Assembly: GCF_030846195.1 (NCBI RefSeq)
Contig: NZ_JAVCWH010000008.1
Span: 1-64,000, forward strand
Reading direction: 5' to 3'
From: Paracoccus yibinensis
GTDB taxonomy: Bacteria > Pseudomonadota > Alphaproteobacteria > Rhodobacterales > Rhodobacteraceae
DNA length: 64,000 nucleotides
The position numbers and the translations under genes were made by a program. This document shows, one piece after another, positions 26,171-35,174 of the stretch. Positions within the stretch are counted from its first letter, which is position 1, and each line of letters starts with the position of its first letter. The notes beneath the pieces were generated by a model. That model saw only the letters and a list, made by a program, of their open reading frames with translations. It was not told the DNA's origin and ran no database searches.

Positions 26171-26829
26171 CAGCCCCTCCTTCCAACGGTTGTTTCAGCC
26201 CAGCCGGCCAGACTGTCCAGCAAAGCCGCCGCCGAGGCCGCCCCTGGATCCAGGTGGCCGATGCTGCGCGGACCCAGCCGGGCGGCGCGTCCCCGGGCGG
26301 CCATCATGGCGCGGGTGGCCTCGGCCCCCTCGGCTGCGGCAAGGGCCGCAGCGCGCAGGATCGCGGCCGTGTCTCCGCCGCGCCTTTGCCCGTCCTGGAC
26401 CGCGTGGACGGCGGGCAGCCAGGCATCCACCATCGTCTTGTCGCCCGGCTTGCCCCGGCCACGATCGATGATGCCGCCTGCCATGGCGGGAATCAGGTCG
26501 GCAAGCCGGGCGAAGGGCACCGCCTGATGCGGCCCGAAAGCTTGCGCGGCACGCAGAAGAGCACTGGCGTAAAGCGGCCCCGTGGTCGCCCCCACCGCGT
26601 TCAGAAGCGTTGTCGCCGCAAGGCTCAGCCCATCCGCCAGGGTCTGGCCATCGGCCTCGCCCTCGATCAGGGCGCGCGAGGCGGCGGCAAAGCCCTCGGC
26701 CATGGCGACGCCGTGGTCGGCATCGCCGATCTCGCCGTCCAGTTCGGCCAGCCTGTCCTGTTCCGCCGCCATGCGCGCGGCCAGGCTGCGGAACAGGTCG
26801 GAAAGGTCGGTGCGCGTGAACATCAGCAT
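26170..26829 (-). CDS. dhaL: Dihydroxyacetone kinase ADP/ATP-binding subunit DhaL
   Basis: 219 residues from the ATG at 26829, preceded by AGAGGG. The Mg-nucleotide site DGEIGDADHG contains D31, D36 and D38, equivalent to the three Asp of DhaL. GATTGPLYASALL and GKPGDKTMVDAWLPA are typical. DhaL supplies the phosphoryl group (ATP or PTS phosphate carrier) to a ketose bound on DhaK. Its stop overlaps the start of the SorC-DhaK fusion, so the most natural partner is that fusion. No DhaM phosphotransferase gene is seen, so ATP is the likely donor. Confidence 0.88.
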   Translation of the reverse strand: MLMFTRTDLSDLFRSLAARMAAEQDRLAELDGEIGDADHGVAMAEGFAAASRALIEGEADGQTLADGLSLAATTLLNAVGATTGPLYASALLRAAQAFGPHQAVPFARLADLIPAMAGGIIDRGRGKPGDKTMVDAWLPAVHAVQDGQRRGGDTAAILRAAALAAAEGAEATRAMMAARGRAARLGPRSIGHLDPGAASAAALLDSLAGWAETTVGRRG

Positions 26830-26886
26830 CAGACCCTCTTGGCATGTTGTCCGGCGCAGTGGCAAGCGACGACGCCGGGACCGTGC

Positions 26887-28659
26887 TCAGCCGTCTTGCA
26901 GCCGACGCGCCACGCTGTCGCCAAGCGTCGTCAGGATCAGGCAGCAGGAGGTGGCCCCCGCATCCAGGACCCCGCGCGACCGTTCGCCCAGCCGGCTGGC
27001 ACGCCCCAGCCGGGCCACCATGTCCACGGTGCTGTCGCGCCCCTGCCGGGCGGCCTCGGCCATGGCTGCCAACGCCGGGGCAAAGCCCTGCGCGCGGTTC
27101 GCGTCAAAAGCCTCGACAGCGGGGATGAGGCAGTCCATCAGGGTCTTGTCGCCGACCTGGGCCGATCCCGTCTTGCGCACGCCCGCCAGTCCCGCGTTCA
27201 GCATGACCGAAAAGCCCTCGGCGTCGATGGCCGTGCGGCCCTCGACCGCTTGGGCCATATTGCCGAACAGGAAGCCATAGAGCGGCCCCATCGACCCGCC
27301 GATTTCCGACATCAGCACGTCCGACAGCACGCTCAGCGCCTGGTCCAGCGGCTGATCCCGACCCTCCAGACGCTCGGCCGCGCGGCCAAAGCCCTTGGCC
27401 ATGTTGATGCCGTGGTCGCCGTCGCCGATCAACCCGTCAATCTCGGACAGATAGGCGCGGTTCGCGACGATGACCGATGCCAGTTCCCGCACGATCCCCG
27501 ACCCGTCCGACAGCGGCAGTTGCGGCGAACCCACGGCCTGGGGCGCGCGAGGGGTGTCGTCGCCGGCACTCGCGCCCCGCGCAGCACGACGCGCGGCAGC
27601 AGCGACCTGCGCCATCGGTGCGACCGACGTTCCCAGCACCGTCAGGCCGGGCGAGGCGCATTCCACATCCAGCAGCGTCTTCAGTTCGTCATCAAGCACC
27701 ATCACCGTCAGCGTCGCCCCCACCATCTCGAGCGAGGTGAAATAGTTGCCGACAAAGGCGCGGTGGACCTTCAGCCCCGCTTTTTCCAGCCCGACCTCGA
27801 TGCGGTCGTAAAGCACGTAAAGCTCGTTCACCGGGGTCGCCCCCAGGCCCGAGACAAGCACCGCGACCTCGGCCCCCGGCGCCAGGCCATGATCCTCCAG
27901 CACGATGTTCAGCATGTCGTCGGCCACCTGATCCGCGCTTTTCAGGGGCTCGACCCGGGCCCCCGGCTCGCCGTGGTGGCCGATGCCGACCTCCATCGTG
28001 CCGGGTTCGATCAAGAAGTTGGGATGGCCCACGGCCGGCAGCGTGCAGGGTCCGAGACCCACGCCCACAGACCGGCAGGCATCGATCGCCCGCTGCGCCG
28101 CGGCCTGGACCTCGGCCAAGGTGCCGCCTTGCGCGGCCTTGGCCCCGCCGATCTTCCACATGAAGATCTCGCCCGCTACGCCGCGGCGCCGGTCGCGTTC
28201 GGACAGGGGCGCGGAACAGACGTCGTCGTTGGCAACGACGGTCGCGACCTCGATCCCCTCGGCCGCGACCATTTCCGAGGCCATGCGGACGTTCATGTTG
28301 TCGCCGGCATAGTTGCCGTAAAGCACCGCCACCCCTGCCCCGCCATCGGCGGCCCGGATCGCATCGGCAAAGCTTTTCGCCGTGGGCGACGAGAACAGTT
28401 CGCCAATAGCCACCGCATCGACCAGGTTGCGCCCGGTATAGCCGATGAAGGCAGGCTCATGCCCAGACCCGCCGCCCGTGACGATCCCCACGCGCCCCTC
28501 TTGCGGGGCCTGGCGCGAGACGACCACGCGCGGGTTCATGGGGTCCCGGCGGACCAGATCCGCATGAGCCTTGATAAAGCCCGCAACCGTTTCATCGACC
28601 AGATCGTCCGGGTCGTTCACAAACCGCTGCATGGCCCGTTTTCCTGACATCACGTCCAT
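26887..28659 (-). CDS. Dihydroxyacetone kinase-family protein (DhaK-DhaL fusion), probable ketose kinase
   Basis: 590 residues, the single-chain ATP-dependent layout. DhaK part: VTGGGSGHEPAFIGY, GNYAGDNMN, GIGHHGEPG with the covalent-binding His; DhaL part: DGLIGDGDHGINMAKG and GSAQVGDKTLMDCLIPA. The ATG at 28659 has GAGGG 9 bases upstream; an earlier ATG at 28674 overlaps the SDR stop and is also possible. Family members phosphorylate dihydroxyacetone, erythrulose or related ketoses. Given the SDR and pentose-type transporter beside it, D- or L-erythrulose or apulose-like sugars are better candidates than dihydroxyacetone, but this is inference. Confidence 0.87.
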   Translation of the reverse strand: MDVMSGKRAMQRFVNDPDDLVDETVAGFIKAHADLVRRDPMNPRVVVSRQAPQEGRVGIVTGGGSGHEPAFIGYTGRNLVDAVAIGELFSSPTAKSFADAIRAADGGAGVAVLYGNYAGDNMNVRMASEMVAAEGIEVATVVANDDVCSAPLSERDRRRGVAGEIFMWKIGGAKAAQGGTLAEVQAAAQRAIDACRSVGVGLGPCTLPAVGHPNFLIEPGTMEVGIGHHGEPGARVEPLKSADQVADDMLNIVLEDHGLAPGAEVAVLVSGLGATPVNELYVLYDRIEVGLEKAGLKVHRAFVGNYFTSLEMVGATLTVMVLDDELKTLLDVECASPGLTVLGTSVAPMAQVAAAARRAARGASAGDDTPRAPQAVGSPQLPLSDGSGIVRELASVIVANRAYLSEIDGLIGDGDHGINMAKGFGRAAERLEGRDQPLDQALSVLSDVLMSEIGGSMGPLYGFLFGNMAQAVEGRTAIDAEGFSVMLNAGLAGVRKTGSAQVGDKTLMDCLIPAVEAFDANRAQGFAPALAAMAEAARQGRDSTVDMVARLGRASRLGERSRGVLDAGATSCCLILTTLGDSVARRLQDG

Positions 28660-28670
28660 CGGATCGTCCC

Positions 28671-29429
28671 TCATTTCACTGTATAGCCGCCATCGACCAG
28701 CAGGTCGGCGCCGTTGATCATCGCTGCTGCGTCCGAAGCCAGGAACACTGCCGCCGCGGCGATCTCCTCGGGTTCGGCAAAGCGGCCCGTGGGGATCTGG
28801 GCCTTCATCGCCTCGCCCTTGGGGCCTTCCCAGGCCTTGCGGCCCAGGTCGGTCATCACCACCGTGGGAGAGATCGAGTTGACCGTGATGCCGTGGCGAC
28901 CCCATTCAAGCGCCAGGGTCTTGGTCACGCCGATGATGCCGAACTTCGACGCGCAATAAGCGACATGGCCGTCGATCGCGACCGATCCCGCCTGGCTGGC
29001 CAGGTTGATGATGCGTCCGCCCTTCCCGGCCTGGATCATCCTGCGGCCCACCGCCTGGGCCATGGCGAAGCTGCCGGTCAGGTTGATGTCTATGGTGCGC
29101 CGCCAGGCGGTGTCCGACAGATCCTCGGCAGGGGCGAGGTCAACGATCCCGGCAGAGTTCACCAGGATGTCGATGCTCCCGAAAGCCGCGACGACGCCAT
29201 CGACCGCCGCCGCGATGCTGCCGCTGTCGGAAACGTCGCAAGCAAAGGCCCGGGCGTTGTTCCCCAGCGTTTCAGCGTGGCGGGTCGCCGCGTCGGCGTT
29301 CATGTCCAGCAGCGCGACCGCCGCGCCCTTGGCGGCGAAGGCCTGCGCAATGGCCAGGCCGATACCCGACGCGGCGCCGGTCACGACGGCGGTCTTGCCC
29401 GCCAGGGAAAAATCAAGGGATGCTGGCAT
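28671..29429 (-). CDS. SDR-family NAD(P)-dependent dehydrogenase (probable polyol dehydrogenase)
   Basis: 252 residues from the ATG at 29429 (AAGGAGCC upstream). Classical short-chain dehydrogenase: cofactor motif TGAASGIGLA, an acidic LLDMNAD after beta-2 that favours NAD+, NSAG, and catalytic Ser-Tyr-Lys in LASQAGS...YCASKFG. Between a sugar transporter and DhaK-type kinases it probably oxidises the imported polyol to a ketose; threitol or erythritol dehydrogenases of this type are known. The stop overlaps a possible start of the kinase gene. Confidence 0.87.
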   Translation of the reverse strand: MPASLDFSLAGKTAVVTGAASGIGLAIAQAFAAKGAAVALLDMNADAATRHAETLGNNARAFACDVSDSGSIAAAVDGVVAAFGSIDILVNSAGIVDLAPAEDLSDTAWRRTIDINLTGSFAMAQAVGRRMIQAGKGGRIINLASQAGSVAIDGHVAYCASKFGIIGVTKTLALEWGRHGITVNSISPTVVMTDLGRKAWEGPKGEAMKAQIPTGRFAEPEEIAAAAVFLASDAAAMINGADLLVDGGYTVK

Positions 29430-29473
29430 GGAAAAGGCTCCTTGCAAAAGGGCGTGCGGGATCGCGGCGACAA

Positions 29474-29499
29474 CCCCGGCGGCACAGAGGCCGCCGGGG
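29474..29499 (-). terminator. Intercistronic hairpin after the Rbs-type binding-protein gene
   Basis: Perfect 9-bp stem (CCCCGGCGG / CCGCCGGGG) with an 8-base loop, 9 bases downstream of the binding-protein stop on the minus strand. There is no T-tract. Likely protects the upstream mRNA so that the binding protein is made in excess over the enzymes that follow. Confidence 0.7.
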
Positions 29500-29507
29500 G
29501 GCGACGT

Positions 29508-30497
29508 TTACTGGCGTGCCGCCAGCAGGTCGTCCACGTTTTCGGCGGTCACGGGGGTCCAGGGCACGTTGTATTCCGCGTCCGTTCCGCCGTTCCACGG
29601 CATGTCGGGATACTGGGTCCAGATCTCGGACATCGGCTCATAGTCGGGCTTGACGGCCTTGATCGCCACGTCGATGGCCCCCTGGGCCTGGGCCGCGCCA
29701 TCTTGCAGGATCGACGCCATCTGCCCCGCCTTCACCGCGTTCAGCGCGTCGGTCACGCCGTCCACACCCGCGATCGCGAAGTCGGACACGTCCATGCCTG
29801 CGGCCTTGATCGCCTCGATCGCGCCAAGCGCCATTTCGTCGTTCTGCGCGATCACGCCCTTGATGTTCTCGCCATGCGAGGTCAGCCAGTTTTCCATCAG
29901 GCTCTGGGCCTCGGCGCGCGACCAGTTCGCGGTCTGCTGTTCCAGCACCGTCACCTCGGGACATTCGGCCAAGGCCTTCTCGTTGCCCTCGCCCCTTTGA
30001 ATCTGGGCGGATTGGCCGATCGGACCTTCGATCACGACGACCGCCCCGGTGCAGCCCATCTTGTCCAGCACGGCCTTTGCCTCAAGATAGCCCGCCTGGA
30101 CGTCGTCGGACCCCACATAGGATGTCAGAAGGTCGCTGTTCACCCGCGTGTTCGACCCGACCACGGGGATCCCCGCGTCATGGGCCAGCTGGACGGCGGT
30201 CGCCCCGGCCTCGACATCGATCGGCGCGAAGACGATCGCATCGAAGCCCTGGGTGATCATCGTCTCGAACTGGTCCTGCTGGACCAGGGCGTCATAGCGG
30301 CCGTCGAACACCGTCAGTTCCACCAGTCCCGACGTGACGGCGGGGTGCTGTTCGGCGGCGTTGGTCCACAGCTGCATGAACTCGGCGTTCAGGCCATAGG
30401 GGGCAAGACCGATCTTGATCGTGTCCTGCGCGGCCGCAGCGGTGCCAAGTGCAAGCGCAAGGGCGCTTGCCGTCATCATCGTCGTCCGTGCTTTCAT
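29508..30497 (-). CDS. Sugar ABC transporter substrate-binding protein (RbsB-like)
   Basis: 329 residues from the ATG at 30497 (GGGAGG upstream). The N-terminal signal peptide MKARTTMMTASALALALGTA is cleaved near AAAAQ, so it is periplasmic. The fold is the pentose/hexose type: NAEFMQLWTNAAEQ, QGFDAIVFAPIDVEA, GSNTRV, IAGVDGVTDALNAVKAGQMASILQDG. Ligand probably a small polyol or sugar used by the kinase operon. Confidence 0.9.
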   Translation of the reverse strand: MKARTTMMTASALALALGTAAAAQDTIKIGLAPYGLNAEFMQLWTNAAEQHPAVTSGLVELTVFDGRYDALVQQDQFETMITQGFDAIVFAPIDVEAGATAVQLAHDAGIPVVGSNTRVNSDLLTSYVGSDDVQAGYLEAKAVLDKMGCTGAVVVIEGPIGQSAQIQRGEGNEKALAECPEVTVLEQQTANWSRAEAQSLMENWLTSHGENIKGVIAQNDEMALGAIEAIKAAGMDVSDFAIAGVDGVTDALNAVKAGQMASILQDGAAQAQGAIDVAIKAVKPDYEPMSEIWTQYPDMPWNGGTDAEYNVPWTPVTAENVDDLLAARQ

Positions 30498-30558
30498 CTG
30501 GATTTCCTCCCTCAGTGACAAGCTAAACGGTTCGGATCGCGACCCCTGCGGGCCGGAT

Positions 30559-31590
30559 TTACTCCTCGGTCCTGCGGGACCGGTCCAGCATCACGGCGGC
30601 CACGATCAGCCCGCCCTTGATGACCTGCTGGTAGTAGGATTCGACCCCAAGCAGATCGAGGCCGTTGTTCATCACCCCGATCAGCAGCGCGCCGATCACG
30701 GTGCCGCTGACCCGGCCGATCCCGCCCGCCAGGCTGGTGCCGCCGATCACCACGGCGGCGATCGCGTCCAGCTCATAGGCCACGCCCGCCTGCGGCAGCG
30801 CCGATCCGGTCCGCGCCGTCAGGATCATGCCCGCGATCGCCGCCAGCGCGCCCGAGATGACATAGACCAGGAAGCGGATGCGCCGAACCGGCAGGCCGGA
30901 CACCTTGGCCGCATGCGGGTTGCCCCCCACCGCATAGACATGGCGGCCAAAGCGGGTGCGGGTCAGCACGAAATGGGACAGCGCAAAGACCAGGCCGAAC
31001 AGGATGATCGGCACGGGAATGCCCGCGATGTCGCCCGTGCCGATCCAGCGATAGCCGTCCGTCAGCGCCGGGATGGGACGCCCCCCCGAATAGATCAGCG
31101 TCAGGCCGCGTGCCGCCGACAGCATCCCCAGCGTGGCGACGAAGGCCGGCACGGCAAAGCGCGCCACGGCAAGGCCCGACAGCGCGCCAAGGGCGATCCC
31201 GGTCAGCACCCCCACGGCCAGTGGCACCGCTGCGACATAGGGTGCGCCGGGAATGAAGCCCGCAGCCGAAGTGGTCGCGAAGCTGGCTGACACCACCCCC
31301 GCCATGGCGACCACGGATCCCACCGAAAGGTCGATCCCGCGCGTCAGGATGACAAAGGTCATGCCGATGGCCAGGATGCCGTTGATCGAGGTCTGGCGCA
31401 GCACGTTGATGATGTTGCGCGAGGTCAGGAAGTTGTCGCTGACGATCGACAGCGCCACGCACAGCACCGCAAGCGCGATCAGGATGCCGTAACGCTGCGC
31501 CATCGGTCCGATCCGCGACGACAGGGTGCGGGGCTGTTCCGTCCCGGCCCCGGCGGGCACGGCCGCCTTGATCTGGTTTTCCACGTCCAT
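30559..31590 (-). CDS. Sugar ABC transporter permease (RbsC-like)
   Basis: 343 residues, about ten membrane segments; hallmark ILTRGIDLSVGSVVAMAG, AVGGNPHAAKVSGLPVRR and DAIAAVVIGGTSLAGGIGRVSGT. The start may be the ATG at 31590, with GAGGGAGG directly before it, or the GTG at 31584, whose spacing to that ribosome site is better. Forms the channel for the RbsA-like ATPase and RbsB-like binding protein. Confidence 0.9.
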   Translation of the reverse strand: MDVENQIKAAVPAGAGTEQPRTLSSRIGPMAQRYGILIALAVLCVALSIVSDNFLTSRNIINVLRQTSINGILAIGMTFVILTRGIDLSVGSVVAMAGVVSASFATTSAAGFIPGAPYVAAVPLAVGVLTGIALGALSGLAVARFAVPAFVATLGMLSAARGLTLIYSGGRPIPALTDGYRWIGTGDIAGIPVPIILFGLVFALSHFVLTRTRFGRHVYAVGGNPHAAKVSGLPVRRIRFLVYVISGALAAIAGMILTARTGSALPQAGVAYELDAIAAVVIGGTSLAGGIGRVSGTVIGALLIGVMNNGLDLLGVESYYQQVIKGGLIVAAVMLDRSRRTEE

Positions 31591-31639
31591 CCTCCCTCTT
31601 GCGCGTCCCGCGCCTCCCCGATGCCCGCTGGCGGGCCGG

Positions 31640-33133
31640 TCAGGCTGCCAGATGCAGCAATCCCTCGGCCGACAGCTCGGCCCGATCCAGTTGTCCGGCA
31701 ACACCGCCGTCACGCATGACCACCACCCGGTCGGCCATGCCCAGAACCTCGTCCGTTTCGGACGAGATCATGATCACCGAACCCCCTGCCTGCGCGAAAT
31801 CCGACATCAGGCGATAGATCTCGCGCTTGGCGCCCACATCGACACCGCGCGTCGGTTCGTCCAGCAGCAGGATCCGGGGTTCCGTCAGGAACCATTTGCC
31901 CAAGACCACCTTCTGCTGGTTGCCGCCCGACAGACTGGACACGTTCAGCCGGTCAGAGGCGGTCTTGATCTTCAACGCGTCGATCATCCGCTGGGCCGCG
32001 CCGCGTTCCGCCCGCCCGTTCATCACCGGTCCTGCGGAAAGGCGCCCCAGGGTGGCGAGGCACAGGTTCGACCGCACGTCGCCGGTCAGCACCAGCCCCG
32101 AACCCTTCCGATCCTCGGTCACATAGGCCAGCCCCGCCCGGATCGCATCCTGGGGCGAGCGGATGGCGACAGGCGCGCCGTCGATCTCGATCCGGCCATC
32201 TATCTGCTTTGACAAACCGAACAGACGGTCGAAGATTTCGCTGCGCCCCGATCCCATCAGGCCGTAAAGCGCCAGGATCTCTCCGCGCCTGAGGTCGAAG
32301 GTCACATCGCGGACGCCGTGATCGGCAGCAAGGCCCCGGACCGACAGCACGGGGACCGGCGCGGGCGTATTTTCCTTGATGAATTCCTCGGTCAGGGGGC
32401 GGCCCACGACCAGCTGGATCAAATGGTCCTTGGTGATGTCGGCCAAGGCCCCGGCCTCGACAAAGGCGCCGTCGCGAAAGACCGTATAGGTGTCGCAGAT
32501 CGCGAAGATCTCGGACAGGCGGTGGCTGACATAGATCACGCCCTTGCCGCGCGCCTTCAGCGTGGCCACGGCGGCGAACAGCTGGTCCGCCTCGGCCTCG
32601 CCCAGGGCCGAGGTCGGCTCGTCCATGATGATAACCTCGGCGTCATAGCTGAGCGCCTTGGCGATCTCGACAAGCTGTGTCTGGGCGACGGTCAGGTCCA
32701 TCATCAGGCTGTCGGCGCGGATACCGAAGTGAAAGCTGTCCAGCAGCGCCTGGGCCTTGCGGTTCATTTCGGCGAAGCGGATGCGGCCCAGAAAGCCCAC
32801 GGGCTCACGGCCCAGGTAGATGTTCTCGGCAACGGTCATGGCGGGAACCGGGCTCAGTTCCTGCTCGATGATCGAGATGCCGCTGGCAAGCGCCTGCGAG
32901 GGGTTGTCGAACGAAACCTCCCGACCGTTGCGCAGCAGCGTCCCGGCGTCGCGGTGGTGGATGCCCATCAGGATCTTCAGGAAGGTCGATTTCCCCGCGC
33001 CGTTCCCGCCGCACAGCGCATGGACCGAACCGGGCATCAGCGTGAACTGCCCATCCCTCAGGGCGGGCACGCCGCTGAACGACTTTCGGAAGCCCGAAGC
33101 TTGCAACAGTGGCCTGTCAGTTTGTGATGTCAT
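31640..33133 (-). CDS. Sugar ABC transporter ATP-binding protein with two ATPase domains (RbsA-like)
   Basis: 497 residues in two tandem ABC domains. The first has Walker A GGNGAGKSTF, a short signature region (DLTVAQTQLVEIAKAL) and Walker B VIIMDEPTSAL; the second has the degenerate Walker A GLMGSGRSEIF, SLSGGNQQKVVLGKW and ILLLDEPTRGVDVGAK. This asymmetry is normal for the RbsA/XylG/AraG class. It is the first gene of the minus-strand operon running to 24128. Confidence 0.92.
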   Translation of the reverse strand: MTSQTDRPLLQASGFRKSFSGVPALRDGQFTLMPGSVHALCGGNGAGKSTFLKILMGIHHRDAGTLLRNGREVSFDNPSQALASGISIIEQELSPVPAMTVAENIYLGREPVGFLGRIRFAEMNRKAQALLDSFHFGIRADSLMMDLTVAQTQLVEIAKALSYDAEVIIMDEPTSALGEAEADQLFAAVATLKARGKGVIYVSHRLSEIFAICDTYTVFRDGAFVEAGALADITKDHLIQLVVGRPLTEEFIKENTPAPVPVLSVRGLAADHGVRDVTFDLRRGEILALYGLMGSGRSEIFDRLFGLSKQIDGRIEIDGAPVAIRSPQDAIRAGLAYVTEDRKGSGLVLTGDVRSNLCLATLGRLSAGPVMNGRAERGAAQRMIDALKIKTASDRLNVSSLSGGNQQKVVLGKWFLTEPRILLLDEPTRGVDVGAKREIYRLMSDFAQAGGSVIMISSETDEVLGMADRVVVMRDGGVAGQLDRAELSAEGLLHLAA

Positions 33134-33175
33134 TGCCGCCTCACTACAGCACCAAGACCAAATTCAGACGCTACC

Positions 33176-33211
33176 TGACATTTGTAAAACCAGATTCGTG
33201 ACTTCTGTCAA
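33176..33211 (-). promoter_or_regulatory. Promoter/operator region of the polyol-kinase operon
   Basis: On the minus strand a perfect TTGACA lies at 33211-33206 with AT-rich sequence (TTTTACAAAT) about 17 bases downstream, a plausible promoter for the RbsA-like gene at 33133. TGTCA (33206-33210) and TGACA (33176-33180) form a 5-bp inverted repeat around it, a possible SorC operator. The -10 match is weak. Confidence 0.4.
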
Positions 33212-33293
33212 GTCTGCGCTGAAAAACGTCATGATGACCGGTCACCTCCTGACGGAGCCGGTGGAAGCTGACGAAGGGGAATGGTTTGGCGCC

Positions 33294-33701
33294 TTACTCA
33301 GGCGAGATCACGTCCAGCGACGGGAAATAGGTGCTGTAGCGACCCTGATCGCGGGTCAGCAGCCGATAGCCCCGAATGGCGGCATGGGCGCCGATATAGA
33401 AATCCGGCAACGGAGAGCGGCGCGCGCCGCCCCGGCGGCGATAGGCAAGAAAGGCCTTGCCCGCCAGGAAGGCTGCGGGCCAAGGCAGGGGTTCGCGGTG
33501 GAAGACATCTTCGGGAAGCAGCGCCTCGAGCGTCTCGATCCGGCTGTGGGCGACCGAAAGTTCGGAATAGATCAGCGGGTTGATGACAAGACGGGCATCG
33601 CGCCCCGCCTGCATCAGGGCATCCGCCGACCATTCCGCCCATTCGGGGTCGCCGGTCGAGATATCGATCAGGACATTGGCATCGACCAGGACCGGCGTCA
33701 T
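33294..33701 (-). CDS. vapC: PIN-domain toxin VapC
   Basis: 135 residues. Acidic residues of the PIN nuclease site are present: D7 (LVDANVLID), E47 (IYSELSV), D100 (LPDFYIGAHA) and D118 (TRDQGRY). VapC toxins cleave RNA (tRNA or rRNA) when their antitoxin is lost. The ATG overlaps the antitoxin stop as ATGA, the standard operon layout, so expression is coupled. Confidence 0.92.
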   Translation of the reverse strand: MTPVLVDANVLIDISTGDPEWAEWSADALMQAGRDARLVINPLIYSELSVAHSRIETLEALLPEDVFHREPLPWPAAFLAGKAFLAYRRRGGARRSPLPDFYIGAHAAIRGYRLLTRDQGRYSTYFPSLDVISPE

Positions 33702-33937
33702 TCGCGGGTCAGCGCCATGATCTCGTCCGTGGATAGTCCGGTATCCGCACTGCCGCGCAGTTGGTCGATGACCGATTGCAGGCGGCTTGCCTTGTGACGC
33801 ACCCCCTGCCCTGCCGGCAGAACCCGGACCACGCCATCGTCGCCAATGACGAAATCGACCTCGTCCCCTGGACGAAGTCCGGCGAAGTCACGCACGCTTT
33901 GAGGAATGGTGACCTGACCTTTTGTGGTGATGCGCAT
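33698..33937 (-). CDS. vapB: AbrB-type antitoxin VapB
   Basis: 79 residues from the ATG at 33937 with AAAGGA upstream; the frame is open further but the fold begins here. The N-terminal swapped-hairpin AbrB domain reads MRITTKGQVTIPQSVRDFAGLRPGDEVDF. The C-terminal half would bind and block VapC. VapB dimers normally repress their own promoter, consistent with the repeat just upstream. Confidence 0.9.
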   Translation of the reverse strand: MRITTKGQVTIPQSVRDFAGLRPGDEVDFVIGDDGVVRVLPAGQGVRHKASRLQSVIDQLRGSADTGLSTDEIMALTRE

Positions 33938-33958
33938 GGCCCGTCCTTTGCGATATAG

Positions 33959-33979
33959 GGTAATACCCGAAGTAATACC
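33959..33979. promoter_or_regulatory. Direct repeat upstream of vapB (probable operator)
   Basis: GTAATACC occurs twice on the plus strand (33960-33967 and 33972-33979), 12 bases apart, in an AT-rich island 22 bases upstream of vapB. Position and spacing fit an autoregulatory VapB/VapBC site. Confidence 0.55.
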
Positions 33980-34078
33980 ACAGGGAATCGGGGAAGGGCA
34001 AGCAAGGCTGGCGGGGTGAGAACGCCCACTTCCGGGACGCTGATACGAGAGGTTCAGCATCTGCCCGACAGCCCACGC

Positions 34079-35173
34079 CTAGAGAGGATGCCACGCTCCG
34101 TTCGCCCGGCTGGACCGGATGCACGCCGAGACGAAGCGCATTCCGTCAAGGCCGTCCTGGATTCCCGGCAGGCCCGGCGGCACCTGCCCCGCTTGAATGG
34201 CGTCGGCCGCATCGGTGTAGATCGAGGCGAAGGCTTCGAGGTATCCTTCGGCATGGCCCGAAGGCAAGCGCGCGCTGCCCATGAATTCGGGGCCGCCGCG
34301 GGTCAGAGTCTGCGACGGCTCGCCCAGACGGGTCAGGCGCAGGCGGTTGGGATCGGCATGGGTCCAGTCCAGCCCCGCCTTGTCGCCCATGACGCGCAGC
34401 CTCACCTCGTTGTCGGATCCCGCCGCGACCTGGCTGGTCCACAGCATCCCCCGCGCGCCTTGCGAAAAGCGCAGCATCGCATGGCCGTTGTCGTCGATCT
34501 GCCGGCCGGGAAGGAAGGCGGTCAGTTCGGCCGCGACCGCCTTGATCGGCAGGCCCGAAACGAACGTGGCCAGATGCGCCGCATGGGTGCCGATGTCGGC
34601 AATCGCGCCCCCTTCTCCGCCAAGGGCGGGATCGGCGCGCCAACCCTGCTGTTCGGCGCGGCCCGGCCGGGCCAGCCAGTCCGAGACGAACTCGGCATGG
34701 ACCAGCCGGATGCGGCCCAACTGCCCCTCGGCCACAAGCCGCCGCGCCTCTCGGATCATCGGATAGCCGGAATAGCTGTAGGTCAGGATCAGCAGCGCCC
34801 TGCTGGCCACGGATATGCGGGCCAGATCCTCGGCCTCGGGCAGGGTCGCGGTCAGGGGCTTGTCCAGGATCACGTGGATGCCCGCTTCCAGAAAGGCGCG
34901 GGCGACCGGCAGGTGCAGGTGGTTGGGCGTCACGACCGACACGGCGCGGATGCCGTCGGGCCGCGCGGCCTCGGCCCGTGCCATCTCGCGCCAGTCGTGA
35001 TAGCTGCGCTGAAGCCCGATGGCCTCGGCCGAGGCCGCCGCGCGGCCGGCGTCCGAGGACAGCGCCCCGGCCACCAGCGTGAAGCGGTCGTCGATGCGCG
35101 CCGCGATGCGGTGGACGGCGCCGATAAAGGCGCCCTGCCCACCGCCCACCATGCCCAGGGGGATGCGCTGCAC
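34079..35173 (-). CDS. Gfo/Idh/MocA-family oxidoreductase (second of two)
   Basis: 364 residues from a GTG at 35173, which follows the stop of the upstream TIM-barrel gene by one base. No ATG occurs before the Rossmann fold. N-terminal cofactor motif IPLGMVGGGQGAFIGAVH, then VVTPNHLHLPVARAFLEAGIHVILDKPL with the family Lys, and C-terminal GGAIADIGTHAAHLATFV. Such enzymes oxidise or reduce sugar hydroxyls with NAD(P). With a partner dehydrogenase and two isomerase-like proteins it may reduce or oxidise a 3-keto sugar. Confidence 0.87.
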   Translation of the reverse strand: MQRIPLGMVGGGQGAFIGAVHRIAARIDDRFTLVAGALSSDAGRAAASAEAIGLQRSYHDWREMARAEAARPDGIRAVSVVTPNHLHLPVARAFLEAGIHVILDKPLTATLPEAEDLARISVASRALLILTYSYSGYPMIREARRLVAEGQLGRIRLVHAEFVSDWLARPGRAEQQGWRADPALGGEGGAIADIGTHAAHLATFVSGLPIKAVAAELTAFLPGRQIDDNGHAMLRFSQGARGMLWTSQVAAGSDNEVRLRVMGDKAGLDWTHADPNRLRLTRLGEPSQTLTRGGPEFMGSARLPSGHAEGYLEAFASIYTDAADAIQAGQVPPGLPGIQDGLDGMRFVSACIRSSRANGAWHPL

Positions 35174-35174
35174 G

